From NCBI GenBank assembly GCA_934148535.1, contig CAKPDF010000006.1, forward strand, positions 1 through 64,000: DNA of 64,000 nt, in the 5' to 3' direction. This DNA is from an uncultured Bacilli bacterium. Lineage in GTDB: Bacteria > Bacillota_I > Bacilli_A > RF39 > UBA660. Positions 1 to 8,238 of this stretch are shown piece by piece (position 1 is the first letter of the stretch; every line of letters starts with the position of its first letter). Below the pieces are notes generated by a model. The model worked only from the letters and a program-made list of their open reading frames with translations. It was not told the DNA's origin and searched no databases. The translations under genes and the position numbers were made by a program.

Positions 1-1
1 C

Positions 2-26
2 AAAAAAACTAACTATTTCTAGTTAG
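2..26 (-). terminator. Terminator of the tRNA-Gly gene
   Basis: Read on the minus strand this is a 7-bp stem (CTAACTA / TAGTTAG) with a four-base loop, followed by seven T. It lies 45 bases downstream of the tRNA 3' end, so it most likely ends that transcript. Confidence 0.7.
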
Positions 27-70
27 CATTTATTACTCTCAGAAGTTAATTTCCGAGTTTCCTATCAATC

Positions 71-144
71 TGGAGCAGGTGATGAGAATCGAACTCACGT
101 CAGGAGCTTGGAAGGCTCTTATTCTACCATTAAACTACACCTGC
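71..144 (-). tRNA. tRNA-Gly (anticodon TCC)
   Basis: The minus strand folds as a full cloverleaf. The acceptor stem GCAGGTG pairs with CACCTGC, the T arm is GTGAG-TTCGATT-CTCAT, and the anticodon loop CTTCCAA carries TCC, which reads GGA glycine codons. The CCA end is encoded (71-73). A consensus promoter lies just upstream and a hairpin terminator downstream, so the gene is a single transcription unit. Confidence 0.95.
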
Positions 145-164
145 AAATCAAGTAGGCAATATAA

Positions 165-193
165 ATTATACTGGAATATTGCTTACTTGTCAA
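165..193 (-). promoter_or_regulatory. Sigma-A promoter of tRNA-Gly
   Basis: On the minus strand there is a perfect TTGACA (188-193), a 17-base spacer and a perfect TATAAT (165-170), ending about 20 bases before the tRNA. This is the strongest promoter match in the window, as expected for a stable RNA. Confidence 0.9.
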
Positions 194-232
194 TACTTTT
201 TTTGAAAAAATTATAGAAAATTTTTGCTATAA

Positions 233-2392
233 TTATGCTTCGTTAGGATCTATTAGGGTTAAACTTACTTTTTGTTTTTCTAATGATACATCATCTACGT
301 AGCATGTTACTATATCTCCAACATTTACAACGTCTAATGGATGTTTTATATAATCTTTTGTTAATTTAGATATATGTGCAAGTCCGTCATCATGTAATCC
401 AATATCGATAAATGCTCCAAAATCAACAACATTTCTTACTGTTCCTTCTAATTTCATTCCTTTTTTAAGGTCTTCTATTTTTAAAATATCACTTTTTAGT
501 AATGGTTTTGGGAAGTCATCTCTGAAATCTCTATTTGGTTGTTTTAGACATTTAATCATATCTTCTAATGTGTATTTATCTATGTTGGTAGTTTTGCTAT
601 ATTCTTCTTGGTTTAAGTTATCTAATTTTTCTATTAGTTCTTTCTTACCAATATTGTCTTTGGTTTCATTTAAGTATTTTAATAGATTTTCGGTATCTTG
701 ATAGTTTTCTGGGTGGATAGGGGTTTTATCTAGAATATTATCACCGTCAATAATTCTCATAAATCCTATTGATTGTTCATATACTTTTGGAGATAATATT
801 TTATTTTTTATTAATTCTTGTCTTGAAGTTATTTTGCCATTTTGTTCTCTTTCTTTAATTATTTTATCTATTGTTGTTTTAGTTAGACCTGATATATATT
901 TTAATATAGAAGGTGAAGCTGTATTAATATTAACTCCTACTTGGTTTACTGCTTTTGATACAACGAAGTCTAATGATTCATCTAATTTTTTTTCATTGAC
1001 ATCATGTTGATATTGGCCTACACCTATACTTTTTGAATCTACTTTAACTAATTCACTTAATGGATCTTGTAATCTTCTTGCAATTGATATAGCGCTTCTT
1101 TCTTCGACATGAAGGTCAGGAAATTCTGATATTGCTAATTTTGATGCTGAGTATACTGATGCTCCTGCTTCACTAACTATTATATATTCAATATTTTTAT
1201 CTTTATATTCTTTTACTACTTCTGATACTAATTTTTCACTTTCTCTTGAGGCAGTTCCATTTCCAATGGCGATTATATCTACATTATATTTTTTTATTAA
1301 ATCTTTTATAATTTTTTTAGATTCATCCCATTTATTATGAGGGACATGAGGATATATTTTACTTATATTTAGTACTTTTGAGGTGTTATCTATTACTGCT
1401 AATTTACATCCTGTACGGTAGGCTGGGTCTAGTCCTAATACTATTTTATCTTTCATAGGAGGAGTTAGTAATAGTTTTTCTAAGTTTTTACCGAATAATT
1501 CTATGGCTTTTTCTTCTGCTTCTTCTTTTAGAAGGCTTCTTACTTCTCTTTCTACGCTTGGAAATATTAATCTTTTATAACTATCGTTAATGGCGTCTTT
1601 TATAATATCAACTACTGGAGAAGATTCATTTTTAATAATTTTTTTGTAGAAGAAATTTAAGATATATTCTGTGTCTATAATAATTCCTACATTTACTATT
1701 CCTTCTTTTTCGGCACGGTTAATTGCTAATATTCTATGGGGTTTAATATATTTTATTTTTTCTTGATAATCATAGTACATTTCGTATGTTTTGTTTTCAT
1801 CTTTGGCATTTTTCTTTATTTTAGTATTTATTATTCCATAATTTAGCATGTTATTTCTTAAATACTTTCTGTATGATGCGTTGTCACTTATCCATTCTGC
1901 TATTATATATTTTGCTCCTTGTATAGCATCTTCGATAGTTTTAACAGAGGTATTTAAATATTTTTCGGCAGTACTATTTATTTCTATTTTTTGAGGTTGT
2001 GACATTATTATTTTTGCTAATGGTTCTAATCCATTTTTTATAGCGTCGGTTGCTTTTGTTTTTTTCTTTTCTTTATATGGTCTATATAGGTCTTCAACTT
2101 CTACTAATTTATTACATTTCATTATTTCATTTTTTAATTCTTCTGTTAACATACCTTTTTCATCTATTAATCTTATTACATCTTCTTTTCTTTTTAATAG
2201 TGATATTTGGTAGGTGTATACTTCATTTATTTTTCTTATTTGTTCTTCGTCTAGGGCTCCTGTTGCTTCTTTTCTGTATCTTGCTATGAATGGAACGGTA
2301 TTTCCATCACTTAATAGTTTTAATACACTTTCTATTTGATTTGTTTTTATATTTAAATCATTTGCTATTTCTTTGATTATTAATTCATTCAT
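233..2392 (-). CDS. tex: Tex-family RNA-binding protein with C-terminal S1 domain
   Basis: The 719-residue product is close to the usual Tex length. Family features seen are the N-terminal helical Tex region (about 1-190), the YqgF/RuvC-like RNase H fold starting at IVLGLDPAYRTG (about 315), helix-hairpin-helix segments around VGVNINTASPSIL, and an S1 RNA-binding domain at 640-715 (GMKLEGTVRNVVDFGAFIDI). Tex proteins are cytoplasmic and bind nucleic acids during transcription or translation; the exact role here is inferred from the family. The start is preceded by AAAGAAGG seven bases upstream. A TATAAT (2417-2422, minus) lies just before it without a good -35. Confidence 0.95.
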   Translation of the reverse strand: MNELIIKEIANDLNIKTNQIESVLKLLSDGNTVPFIARYRKEATGALDEEQIRKINEVYTYQISLLKRKEDVIRLIDEKGMLTEELKNEIMKCNKLVEVEDLYRPYKEKKKTKATDAIKNGLEPLAKIIMSQPQKIEINSTAEKYLNTSVKTIEDAIQGAKYIIAEWISDNASYRKYLRNNMLNYGIINTKIKKNAKDENKTYEMYYDYQEKIKYIKPHRILAINRAEKEGIVNVGIIIDTEYILNFFYKKIIKNESSPVVDIIKDAINDSYKRLIFPSVEREVRSLLKEEAEEKAIELFGKNLEKLLLTPPMKDKIVLGLDPAYRTGCKLAVIDNTSKVLNISKIYPHVPHNKWDESKKIIKDLIKKYNVDIIAIGNGTASRESEKLVSEVVKEYKDKNIEYIIVSEAGASVYSASKLAISEFPDLHVEERSAISIARRLQDPLSELVKVDSKSIGVGQYQHDVNEKKLDESLDFVVSKAVNQVGVNINTASPSILKYISGLTKTTIDKIIKEREQNGKITSRQELIKNKILSPKVYEQSIGFMRIIDGDNILDKTPIHPENYQDTENLLKYLNETKDNIGKKELIEKLDNLNQEEYSKTTNIDKYTLEDMIKCLKQPNRDFRDDFPKPLLKSDILKIEDLKKGMKLEGTVRNVVDFGAFIDIGLHDDGLAHISKLTKDYIKHPLDVVNVGDIVTCYVDDVSLEKQKVSLTLIDPNEA

Positions 2393-2512
2393 TTTTTTAC
2401 CTTCTTTCAGGATACTATTATAACATTTATAATTATTTAGTAGTGGTAAGTTTACTAAAATGTAATTATTTAATCTTATCAGCCAGTGCTTATATGAGGC
2501 TTGGCTGTTATT

Positions 2513-3739
2513 CTAATTTTTATTTGATAGATTATTTGTATTATTATTTTTAATGATGTTAGCATAGGTTATCATATTTTTATGATATTTGTTGTTAATA
2601 TTGTCTATTGTTTTCCAAAGATTATCATCTTTTTTAGTGCCTTTTTTTTCACTTTTATCGAATAAAGATAATTGGGTATTGTGTGATGAATCTATTTTTG
2701 ATACTCCTACACATAGTGCTCTTATTGGTTCTTTGTTCCAAGTATTTATAAATAATTGTTTGGCTTTATCATAAATTATGTCTGTATTATTAGTATTATT
2801 ATTTAGGGTTATTTGTTTATTTACTTTGTAAAAATTAGAATATTTAATCCATATGGTTATGGTATTTGTATATAAGTTTTTTTCTCTTAATTTTTGTGAT
2901 GTTTCTATTGATAATTCTTTTATAACTTTTAATATATCAGAGAGATTAGTATAATCATATGGTAAGGAGGTTGAATTGGATATACTTTTGGGATCACTTC
3001 TTATATAGTATACTTCTTCATTATCCATTCCATTAGCGTGTTCCCACATTATTTTTCCTTGATTTTTAAATCTTTTGTTTAGAAAGTCTATATTAGTGTT
3101 TGCTAAATCTTTAATTGTTAATATATTTAATTCTGTTAGTTTTTTTGTTGTTGATTTTCCTATCATGAATAAATCTCCTATTGGTAAGGGCCACATTTTT
3201 TCTTTTATTTCATTATTAAATAATGTATGTACTTTATCTGGCTTTTCAAAGTCTGATGCCATTTTAGCACATAGTTTGTTATTAGCAACGCCTATATTTA
3301 CAGTAAAACCATATGTCCTTTTTAAATCTTCTTTGATTTTATAAGCTAGTTTTACTGGATCTCCAAATAATTTATATGATGATGTATAATCTAGAAAGCA
3401 TTCATCTATGGAGTATCTTTCTATTATGTTTGTATATTGTTTTAGGTAATTATACATTGCATCTGAGTAATATTTATATAGTTTATAGTTTGGGGGATAT
3501 ATTTCTAAGTTTGGGCATATTTTCTTTGCTGAATATATTGTATCTGCTGTTTTAATTCCTATTTTTTTACAGGGAGTACTTTTTGCTAATACTATTCCTT
3601 TTCTATCTTTTTCTGATCCTCCAATTATTGCATATTTGTTTCTTATATCATATTTATATCCTTTTTTTAACATATCTACTGCGGTCCATGATAGGAAGGC
3701 ATTATTGACATCTATATGTAATATTATTCTATTATTCAT
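2513..3739 (-). CDS. Y-family DNA polymerase (DinB/UmuC-like)
   Basis: The 408-residue protein begins with HIDVNNAFLSW, where the Asp is the first metal ligand of the palm, and carries YSIDECFLD near residue 113 with the second acidic pair. Finger, thumb and little-finger regions follow in the usual order. Such enzymes copy past DNA lesions with low fidelity. Whether it is a Pol IV or a UvrX/ImuB-type member cannot be settled by eye. AGGTGATG precedes the ATG. A LexA-like box sits inside its promoter, which supports SOS control. A hairpin (2480-2507, CAGCCA/TGGCTG) lies just past the stop. Confidence 0.9.
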   Translation of the reverse strand: MNNRIILHIDVNNAFLSWTAVDMLKKGYKYDIRNKYAIIGGSEKDRKGIVLAKSTPCKKIGIKTADTIYSAKKICPNLEIYPPNYKLYKYYSDAMYNYLKQYTNIIERYSIDECFLDYTSSYKLFGDPVKLAYKIKEDLKRTYGFTVNIGVANNKLCAKMASDFEKPDKVHTLFNNEIKEKMWPLPIGDLFMIGKSTTKKLTELNILTIKDLANTNIDFLNKRFKNQGKIMWEHANGMDNEEVYYIRSDPKSISNSTSLPYDYTNLSDILKVIKELSIETSQKLREKNLYTNTITIWIKYSNFYKVNKQITLNNNTNNTDIIYDKAKQLFINTWNKEPIRALCVGVSKIDSSHNTQLSLFDKSEKKGTKKDDNLWKTIDNINNKYHKNMITYANIIKNNNTNNLSNKN

Positions 3740-3758
3740 AATAACATCACCTAATTAT

Positions 3759-3787
3759 ATAATAACAAATGTTCGTGTTTATGTAAA
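3759..3787 (-). promoter_or_regulatory. Promoter of the Y-family polymerase
   Basis: Minus-strand TTTACA (3782-3787), 17-base spacer and TATTAT (3759-3764). The spacer and the edge of the -10 are covered by the LexA-like box at 3762-3775, so a bound repressor would block RNA polymerase. Confidence 0.65.
3762..3775 (-). promoter_or_regulatory. Candidate LexA (DinR) operator
   Basis: The minus strand reads CGAACATTTGTTAT. The Gram-positive LexA consensus is CGAAC-N4-GTTYC-like; the left half-site is exact and the right one keeps GTT. Placement over the spacer/-10 of a translesion polymerase promoter is what SOS control would require. No lexA gene is in this window. Confidence 0.6.
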
Positions 3788-3799
3788 GCAATTTATTGT

Positions 3800-3828
3800 T
3801 TGACTTTTTAATTGTTTTATTATATATT
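3800..3828 (+). promoter_or_regulatory. Promoter of the GNAT acetyltransferase
   Basis: TTGACT (3800-3805), 17-base spacer, TATATT (3823-3828), 40 bases before the ATG at 3868. It is divergent from the polymerase promoter. Confidence 0.65.
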
Positions 3829-3867
3829 ATTTGTAAGTAAGAAAGTATGTTGGATGGTGATTAGATT

Positions 3868-4443
3868 ATGAATTATTTTAAAAAGTTAGTTGGAGATAGA
3901 ATATATTTATCTCCTAGAGGTGTATCAGATTATTCTGCAGAAAAATATACTACTTGGATGAATGATTTTAATGTTACTGATTATATTGGTAGAAGTAGTA
4001 GTTTAGTTAGTTTATCGGGTGAGAATAAGTGGTTAGAGGAAAATGCTAAGGATAGTAGTTCTAGAAATTTTGATATTTTGACTAGTTTAGATGATAAATT
4101 GATTGGTACTGTTAGTTTAGAACAATTTGATTATGTTTCTAGGTCTGCTGTTTTAGGAATATTTATTGGGGATAGTGAATATTTAAGTAGTGGTTATGGT
4201 AGTGAGTCTATTAAATTGATATTAGAATTTGGTTTTAGATATTTGAATTTGCATAGTATAAAATTAAGGCTTCTTTCTGTTAATGAAAGAGCTCATAAGT
4301 GCTATTTAAAGTGTGGTTTTAAAGATACTGGTTATACTAGGGATGCAATATTTTTAAATGGGAAGTATTATGATGAATTATATATGGATATATTAGATTC
4401 TGAGTTTAGTGGTGACTATATTAGAAATAAAAATATTAAATGA
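3868..4443 (+). CDS. GNAT N-acetyltransferase, RimJ/RimL type
   Basis: The 191-residue protein follows the RimJ/RimL-like layout: an N-terminal GDRIYLSP strand, a central LIGTVSL strand, and an acetyl-CoA loop region with YLSSGYGSESIKLILEFGF, then NLHSIKLRLLSVNERA and a C-terminal YLKCGFKDTG. These enzymes move an acetyl group from acetyl-CoA to an N-terminal amine or small molecule; the substrate is unknown. GGATGGTGA precedes the ATG. It is a single-gene unit closed by a hairpin terminator at 4451. Confidence 0.88.
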   Translation: MNYFKKLVGDRIYLSPRGVSDYSAEKYTTWMNDFNVTDYIGRSSSLVSLSGENKWLEENAKDSSSRNFDILTSLDDKLIGTVSLEQFDYVSRSAVLGIFIGDSEYLSSGYGSESIKLILEFGFRYLNLHSIKLRLLSVNERAHKCYLKCGFKDTGYTRDAIFLNGKYYDELYMDILDSEFSGDYIRNKNIK

Positions 4444-4450
4444 TTAGAAT

Positions 4451-4477
4451 AACATTATTTTATAATAGTGTTTTTTT
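4451..4477 (+). terminator. Terminator after the acetyltransferase
   Basis: Stem AACATTATT / AATAGTGTT (one G-T pair), loop TTAT, then a T run, eight bases past the stop. Confidence 0.7.
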
Positions 4478-4484
4478 AGAAGTA

Positions 4485-4514
4485 CACCCAAAGATTTATA
4501 GTAAGTTTTGGGTG
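4485..4514 (+). repeat. 8-bp inverted repeat upstream of the next promoter
   Basis: CACCCAAA (4485-4492) and TTTGGGTG (4507-4514) are exact reverse complements with 14 bases between. No T run follows, so it does not look like a terminator. It lies 20 bases upstream of a plausible -35, where an activator or repressor could bind. Function is not shown. Confidence 0.4.
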
Positions 4515-4533
4515 ATAGTTTATAGTGAATTAG

Positions 4534-4562
4534 TTGCATTAAATTTAATTTTGTGATATTTT
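4534..4562 (+). promoter_or_regulatory. Probable promoter of the tethered protein gene
   Basis: TTGCAT (4534-4539), 17-base spacer, TATTTT (4557-4562), 25 bases before the GTG start at 4587. Confidence 0.45.
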
Positions 4563-4586
4563 TGTTATAGAAAGGAGTTGTTTATA

Positions 4587-5258
4587 GTGAAGGAAAAAGA
4601 TAAGAAAATCATTTGGATTATGACAATATTAATACTATTTTTAGTATGTTTATTATTAGGAATTATTTATGTTAATAATAATAGTAATTCTTCAAATAAA
4701 ACTAATAATGATAGTAATTTGAATGGTACTAGTAACGTTATTGATAGTAGTGTGAAGGAAGCAGAAGATATTTTAAAAGTTAAGGATGAAATTTATTCTG
4801 ATTTTAATTATCCTCAACCTTATTGTGGTGATAATTCAATTAGACTTGATTCTTCTGAAACTGCTGTTCTTGGTTATGGAGAGGTTGGAGAACAAGCTTT
4901 ACAATATTGGGAAAAGTCTACAGAATTTTCTACTTATGAAGAATTAAAGACTTATATTATGAAGAACATAAGTGAAGAAATATATTCTAAAATACCTAGA
5001 ATACAAAAGAGATTATATTTAGAAAATGCTGGAAATTTATATTGTGCTAGAATTGGAACGGGAGTTATTGTTCCAGAAAGTAAAAAATATCAAGTATTAA
5101 ATACAACTGCTTCTAGTATTGAAGGAAATGTTACATATGTTTATAGTCAGGAAGACTTTGATCTTGGTTCTGTTTCTGCAAAGGAAATTAATTATACTGT
5201 TAAATTAGAAAAAAACGGAGAGAATTGGATAATTGTTTCTTATGAACAAGTTAAGTAA
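4587..5258 (+). CDS. Membrane-tethered extracellular protein of unknown function
   Basis: The GTG at 4587 lies nine bases after AAAGGAG and gives 223 residues; an in-frame TTG nine bases earlier touches the ribosome binding site and is unlikely. The N-terminus is a short basic stretch followed by one membrane helix (about 8-28, IIWIMTILILFLVCLLLGII), then an Asn/Ser-rich linker and a domain of about 165 residues with two Cys (in QPYCGD and LYCARIG) that could pair outside the cell. The family was not recognised. It is probably transcribed alone, with terminators on both sides. Confidence 0.75.
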   Translation: MKEKDKKIIWIMTILILFLVCLLLGIIYVNNNSNSSNKTNNDSNLNGTSNVIDSSVKEAEDILKVKDEIYSDFNYPQPYCGDNSIRLDSSETAVLGYGEVGEQALQYWEKSTEFSTYEELKTYIMKNISEEIYSKIPRIQKRLYLENAGNLYCARIGTGVIVPESKKYQVLNTTASSIEGNVTYVYSQEDFDLGSVSAKEINYTVKLEKNGENWIIVSYEQVK

Positions 5259-5265
5259 TTTTATT

Positions 5266-5298
5266 AAAAAGTATATTAAAAAATGATATACTTTTTTT
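5266..5298 (+). terminator. Terminator after the tethered protein
   Basis: Stem AAAAAGTATAT / ATATACTTTTT with a nine-base loop followed by a T run. Confidence 0.8.
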
Positions 5299-5348
5299 TA
5301 ATTCTTTGGTATACTTATTATAGTAAAAAAGAGTAGGAGAGGATAGAT

Positions 5349-7259
5349 ATGAGTTTTAATTTTTATGTAATGGGTTTATTTATTATATATATGATTATGT
5401 GTATATATTTTGTTAATAATAAAGATATTGCTAATAATGGTGATGGTGCTTTTAAGAAGTTATTAATTATTAATTTTATTAATCAGTTTTTGTATTTACT
5501 TTCGTTTATTTTATGTAATGTTAGTGGTAAATTGTTTTTTAAGATTTTTTCTATTAAATTATTTTTAATTAGTTTAATTATTACTATGATTTTATTTATT
5601 TACTATGTATATTCAAAAATTATGAAGAATAAATATGTTGGTAGTGATACTAAATATTCAAATAGTGTTTTAAAAATGTCTGGAATATTATCTATAGTTG
5701 TTATATTTTTAGCACTTGTTTCTTTTATACTTCCTGTTTCTATAAATGGTAATGTTATTAGTGGTAGTGAGGTAAATTATTTATATTTTGTATTGTTTAG
5801 TTGTTTAATTGTTAATCTTTGTTTAATGATATTTAATAATAAGTATATAGATAAGAGGGATTATCTTAATTTAATTTTATGTATGATTCTTATTCTTGTT
5901 TCTTTGATAATACAATTAAGTTATTCTAAGCTTGGTATTATTGCTTCTACTTTTACTTTTGTCATTTTATATATATATATTACTATGGAGAGTGTGGACG
6001 CTAAAAAGATTAGATATTTAGAGGTTACTAAGGAGAGTGCTATTAGAGCTAATGCTAGTAAGAGTGAGTTTTTGGAAAAGTTATCTAGAGAGATTAGAAT
6101 GCCTTTAAATACTATTGATGGTTTTAGTCAGGTTATAATTGATGAGGATGATATTAATACTATAAAGGATGATGCTAGGGATATTAGAATGGCTTCTAAT
6201 AATTTAGTTAATTTAATTAATGGTATTATTGATATTTCTTTGATTGAGTCAGCGGATATGTCTATTAGTAATAGGGATTATGATACTATGGAAATGTTAG
6301 AGAATGTTTCTATGATTGCTAAAACTTTGATTAATAAGAAAAATATTGATTTTAAATTTGAATATTCTGATAATATACCTAAGGTGCTATTGGGGGATAG
6401 TGATAAGATAAAGAGAATACTTATTAATATTATTAGTAATGCTGCTCAGAATACTAATTCAGGAGAGATTATATTTAAGGTTCAGGCGGTTAAAAATGGT
6501 TCTAAATGTAGATTGATTATGTCTGTTAGTGATACTGGCAAGGGTATTGCTAAGAGTGAGCTTAATACTATTTTTAATAGATATGAGAGAGTTAATAACG
6601 AGAAGGGTAGTAATGGTCTTGGTCTTGCTATTGTGTCTAGTTTAGTATCTTTAATGGGTGGTAAGGTAGATGTTGATAGTGAACTTGGAAAGGGTAGTAC
6701 TTTTACTATTACTATTGATCAAAGTATAATAGATGATACTAGTGTTAAGGTAATAAAGAATGATGATCATAATGTTAAGGTATTTGATGCTAGTGGTAAG
6801 AGAGTATTAATAGTAGATGATAATAAATTAAATTTGAAGGTTGCTTCTAGGTTGCTTATGCCTTATAATGTTTCTGTTGTTTTGGCTGGATCAGGTTCTG
6901 AGTTTTTAGATATTATTGATAATGATACAAATTTTGATTTGATACTTATGGATGATATGATGCCTAAGATGAGTGGTACTGATACTTTGGATATATTTAA
7001 GAAAATTGAGAGGGTTTCTGGATTTTCTATACCAGTAGTTGTTCTAACTGCTAATGCTATAAGTGGTATGAGAGAAAAATATTTATCTTGTGGATTTGAT
7101 GATTATTTAGCTAAACCTATTGATAAGTTTGAATTAAATAGGGTGTTAAAAAAATATTTAAAAAATACTGATACTTTAAAAAAAGATAAAGATGTAGATT
7201 ATAATGATGTTATGGTCGTGAAGAATCATAAAATAAGAAAAAAGGATTGGGAGGCTTAA
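5349..7259 (+). CDS. Hybrid histidine kinase with receiver domain, phosphoacceptor His replaced
   Basis: 636 residues: about six membrane helices (1-215), a DHp helix pair (about 228-290), an HATPase domain (about 310-460) with N box NIISNAAQN, G1 SDTGKG and G2 NGLGLAI, and a C-terminal receiver (about 483-605) with IVDDN, ILMDDMMPKMSG, a Thr in VLTAN and the Lys in LAKP. The H box reads LSREIRMPLN: the His normally found before Glu is Arg (codon AGA). ATP binding looks intact but self-phosphorylation at the usual site cannot occur. It may act as a phosphatase, a scaffold or a receiver-only partner. GAGGATAG precedes the ATG. The Hpt and receiver genes just downstream could complete a phosphorelay. 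Confidence 0.88.
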   Translation: MSFNFYVMGLFIIYMIMCIYFVNNKDIANNGDGAFKKLLIINFINQFLYLLSFILCNVSGKLFFKIFSIKLFLISLIITMILFIYYVYSKIMKNKYVGSDTKYSNSVLKMSGILSIVVIFLALVSFILPVSINGNVISGSEVNYLYFVLFSCLIVNLCLMIFNNKYIDKRDYLNLILCMILILVSLIIQLSYSKLGIIASTFTFVILYIYITMESVDAKKIRYLEVTKESAIRANASKSEFLEKLSREIRMPLNTIDGFSQVIIDEDDINTIKDDARDIRMASNNLVNLINGIIDISLIESADMSISNRDYDTMEMLENVSMIAKTLINKKNIDFKFEYSDNIPKVLLGDSDKIKRILINIISNAAQNTNSGEIIFKVQAVKNGSKCRLIMSVSDTGKGIAKSELNTIFNRYERVNNEKGSNGLGLAIVSSLVSLMGGKVDVDSELGKGSTFTITIDQSIIDDTSVKVIKNDDHNVKVFDASGKRVLIVDDNKLNLKVASRLLMPYNVSVVLAGSGSEFLDIIDNDTNFDLILMDDMMPKMSGTDTLDIFKKIERVSGFSIPVVVLTANAISGMREKYLSCGFDDYLAKPIDKFELNRVLKKYLKNTDTLKKDKDVDYNDVMVVKNHKIRKKDWEA

Positions 7260-7321
7260 GGTCTCTCTTTCTTTGTTGGTAATTTTTGTTAAAAAGTTGT
7301 GTAAAGTTTGTGTATATCTAT

Positions 7322-7349
7322 TTGCAGTATTAAAAAATTGATGTATAAT
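7322..7349 (+). promoter_or_regulatory. Promoter of the Hpt/receiver pair
   Basis: TTGCAG (7322-7327), 16-base spacer, TATAAT (7344-7349), about 30 bases before the Hpt start. Confidence 0.6.
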
Positions 7350-7380
7350 TGATTTATAAAATATTGGGGAGGTAAAATTT

Positions 7381-7740
7381 ATGAGAGATGTAAATATTTT
7401 AAAAAAGAATGGAATAGATGTTGATGCTGGAGTAGAAATACTTGGTGATATAGAGATATATGATGAGACTTTACAGGATTTTTTAGATGAGTCTGAGGTA
7501 AGGCTTCCTAGTTTATTAGAGGCTAGAAATAGTGGGGATATGGAAAATTATGCTATATTAGTGCATGCAATGAAGGGAGATTCTAAGTATTTAGGATTTA
7601 CTAAGTTGGCATCTTTATCTTATGATCATCAACTTAAGAGTCAAGAGCGAGATAGTTCATATGTTAATGCTCATTTTGATGAACTTATGCAAGAGGTTCA
7701 TAGAGTTATTAATGCTATAAAAGAATATTTAGGAAAATAG
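7381..7740 (+). CDS. Stand-alone histidine phosphotransfer (Hpt) protein
   Basis: 119 residues, all helical in character. The Hpt signature is HAMKGDSKYLG (about residue 61), matching the family HxLKGxS pattern with the phosphoacceptor His present, followed by a second helix with LASLSYDHQLK. Hpt proteins shuttle phosphate between receiver domains. GGGGAGG lies a few bases before the ATG. The gene sits between a hybrid kinase and a single-domain receiver, ten bases before the latter, so the three likely form one phosphorelay. Confidence 0.85.
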   Translation: MRDVNILKKNGIDVDAGVEILGDIEIYDETLQDFLDESEVRLPSLLEARNSGDMENYAILVHAMKGDSKYLGFTKLASLSYDHQLKSQERDSSYVNAHFDELMQEVHRVINAIKEYLGK

Positions 7741-7750
7741 AGGTGAAATT

Positions 7751-8134
7751 GTGAATAAAGTTGTTATTATAGTAGATGATTCAGAGATGATTAGAAACAT
7801 TATGATAAAGGCTTTAGATGATAGTTATGAGGTTGTTAGCGCTACTTCTGGTAGAGAGGCAATTGATTTGGTTAATATTAATAGGGGTAAGGATATTGCT
7901 TGTATGTTACTTGATTTAAATATGCCAGAATCTAATGGATTTGTAGTGTTAGATTATTTTAGAAATTATCATTTATTTAAGAAGATACCTATATTTATAA
8001 TATCTGGTGATGATAGTAAAGAAACTATAGATAAGGCTTTTAAGTATGATATAGTTGATATGTTGAATAAACCTTTTTCTATGGAAAATATTAAGAGTGC
8101 TGTGGAAAGAGCAATTAATTTAGGTAAGAAGTAG
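7751..8134 (+). CDS. Single-domain response regulator (CheY-like)
   Basis: 127 residues forming one receiver domain: acidic IIVDDSEM at the N-terminus, phosphoacceptor Asp in CMLLDLNMPESNG (about 55), Ser in FIISGDD, Lys in LNKPFS. There is no output domain, so it acts by protein-protein contact or as a phosphate sink. The start is GTG, eight bases after GAGGTGA. It is co-transcribed with the Hpt gene and ends in a terminator. Confidence 0.88.
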   Translation: MNKVVIIVDDSEMIRNIMIKALDDSYEVVSATSGREAIDLVNINRGKDIACMLLDLNMPESNGFVVLDYFRNYHLFKKIPIFIISGDDSKETIDKAFKYDIVDMLNKPFSMENIKSAVERAINLGKK

Positions 8135-8150
8135 AATGGTTCTACTTTTT
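8129..8150 (+). terminator. Terminator after the response regulator
   Basis: AAGTAGAA / TTCTACTT stem with a TGG loop, overlapping the stop codon and followed by T5ATTTT. Confidence 0.75.
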
Positions 8151-8178
8151 ATTTTGTCTTTGATAGGAAATTAATGGT

Positions 8179-8207
8179 TTGACATCTAGTTTACTTAATG
8201 ATAAAAT
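8179..8207 (+). promoter_or_regulatory. Promoter of prfA-prmC
   Basis: TTGACA (8179-8184), 17-base spacer, TAAAAT (8202-8207). The in-frame TTG at 8179 that could be read as an earlier prfA start is part of this -35, which supports the ATG at 8239. Confidence 0.8.
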
Positions 8208-8238
8208 ATTAATGATTTATATTGAGAGAGGGAAGAAT

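Noticed and set aside
1..64. Second tRNA next to tRNA-Gly
   Set aside because: The stretch holds the terminator hairpin only; no cloverleaf or T-arm TTCRA motif is present.
2050..2289. Plus-strand frame of 79 codons opposite tex
   Set aside because: The opposite strand of a Lys/Glu-rich coding region always gives Leu/Phe-rich open frames here; tex is clearly the gene.
8179..8238. Longer prfA reading from TTG 8179
   Set aside because: Its first codons are the -35 element and spacer of a good promoter, and a ribosome binding site precedes the ATG at 8239.
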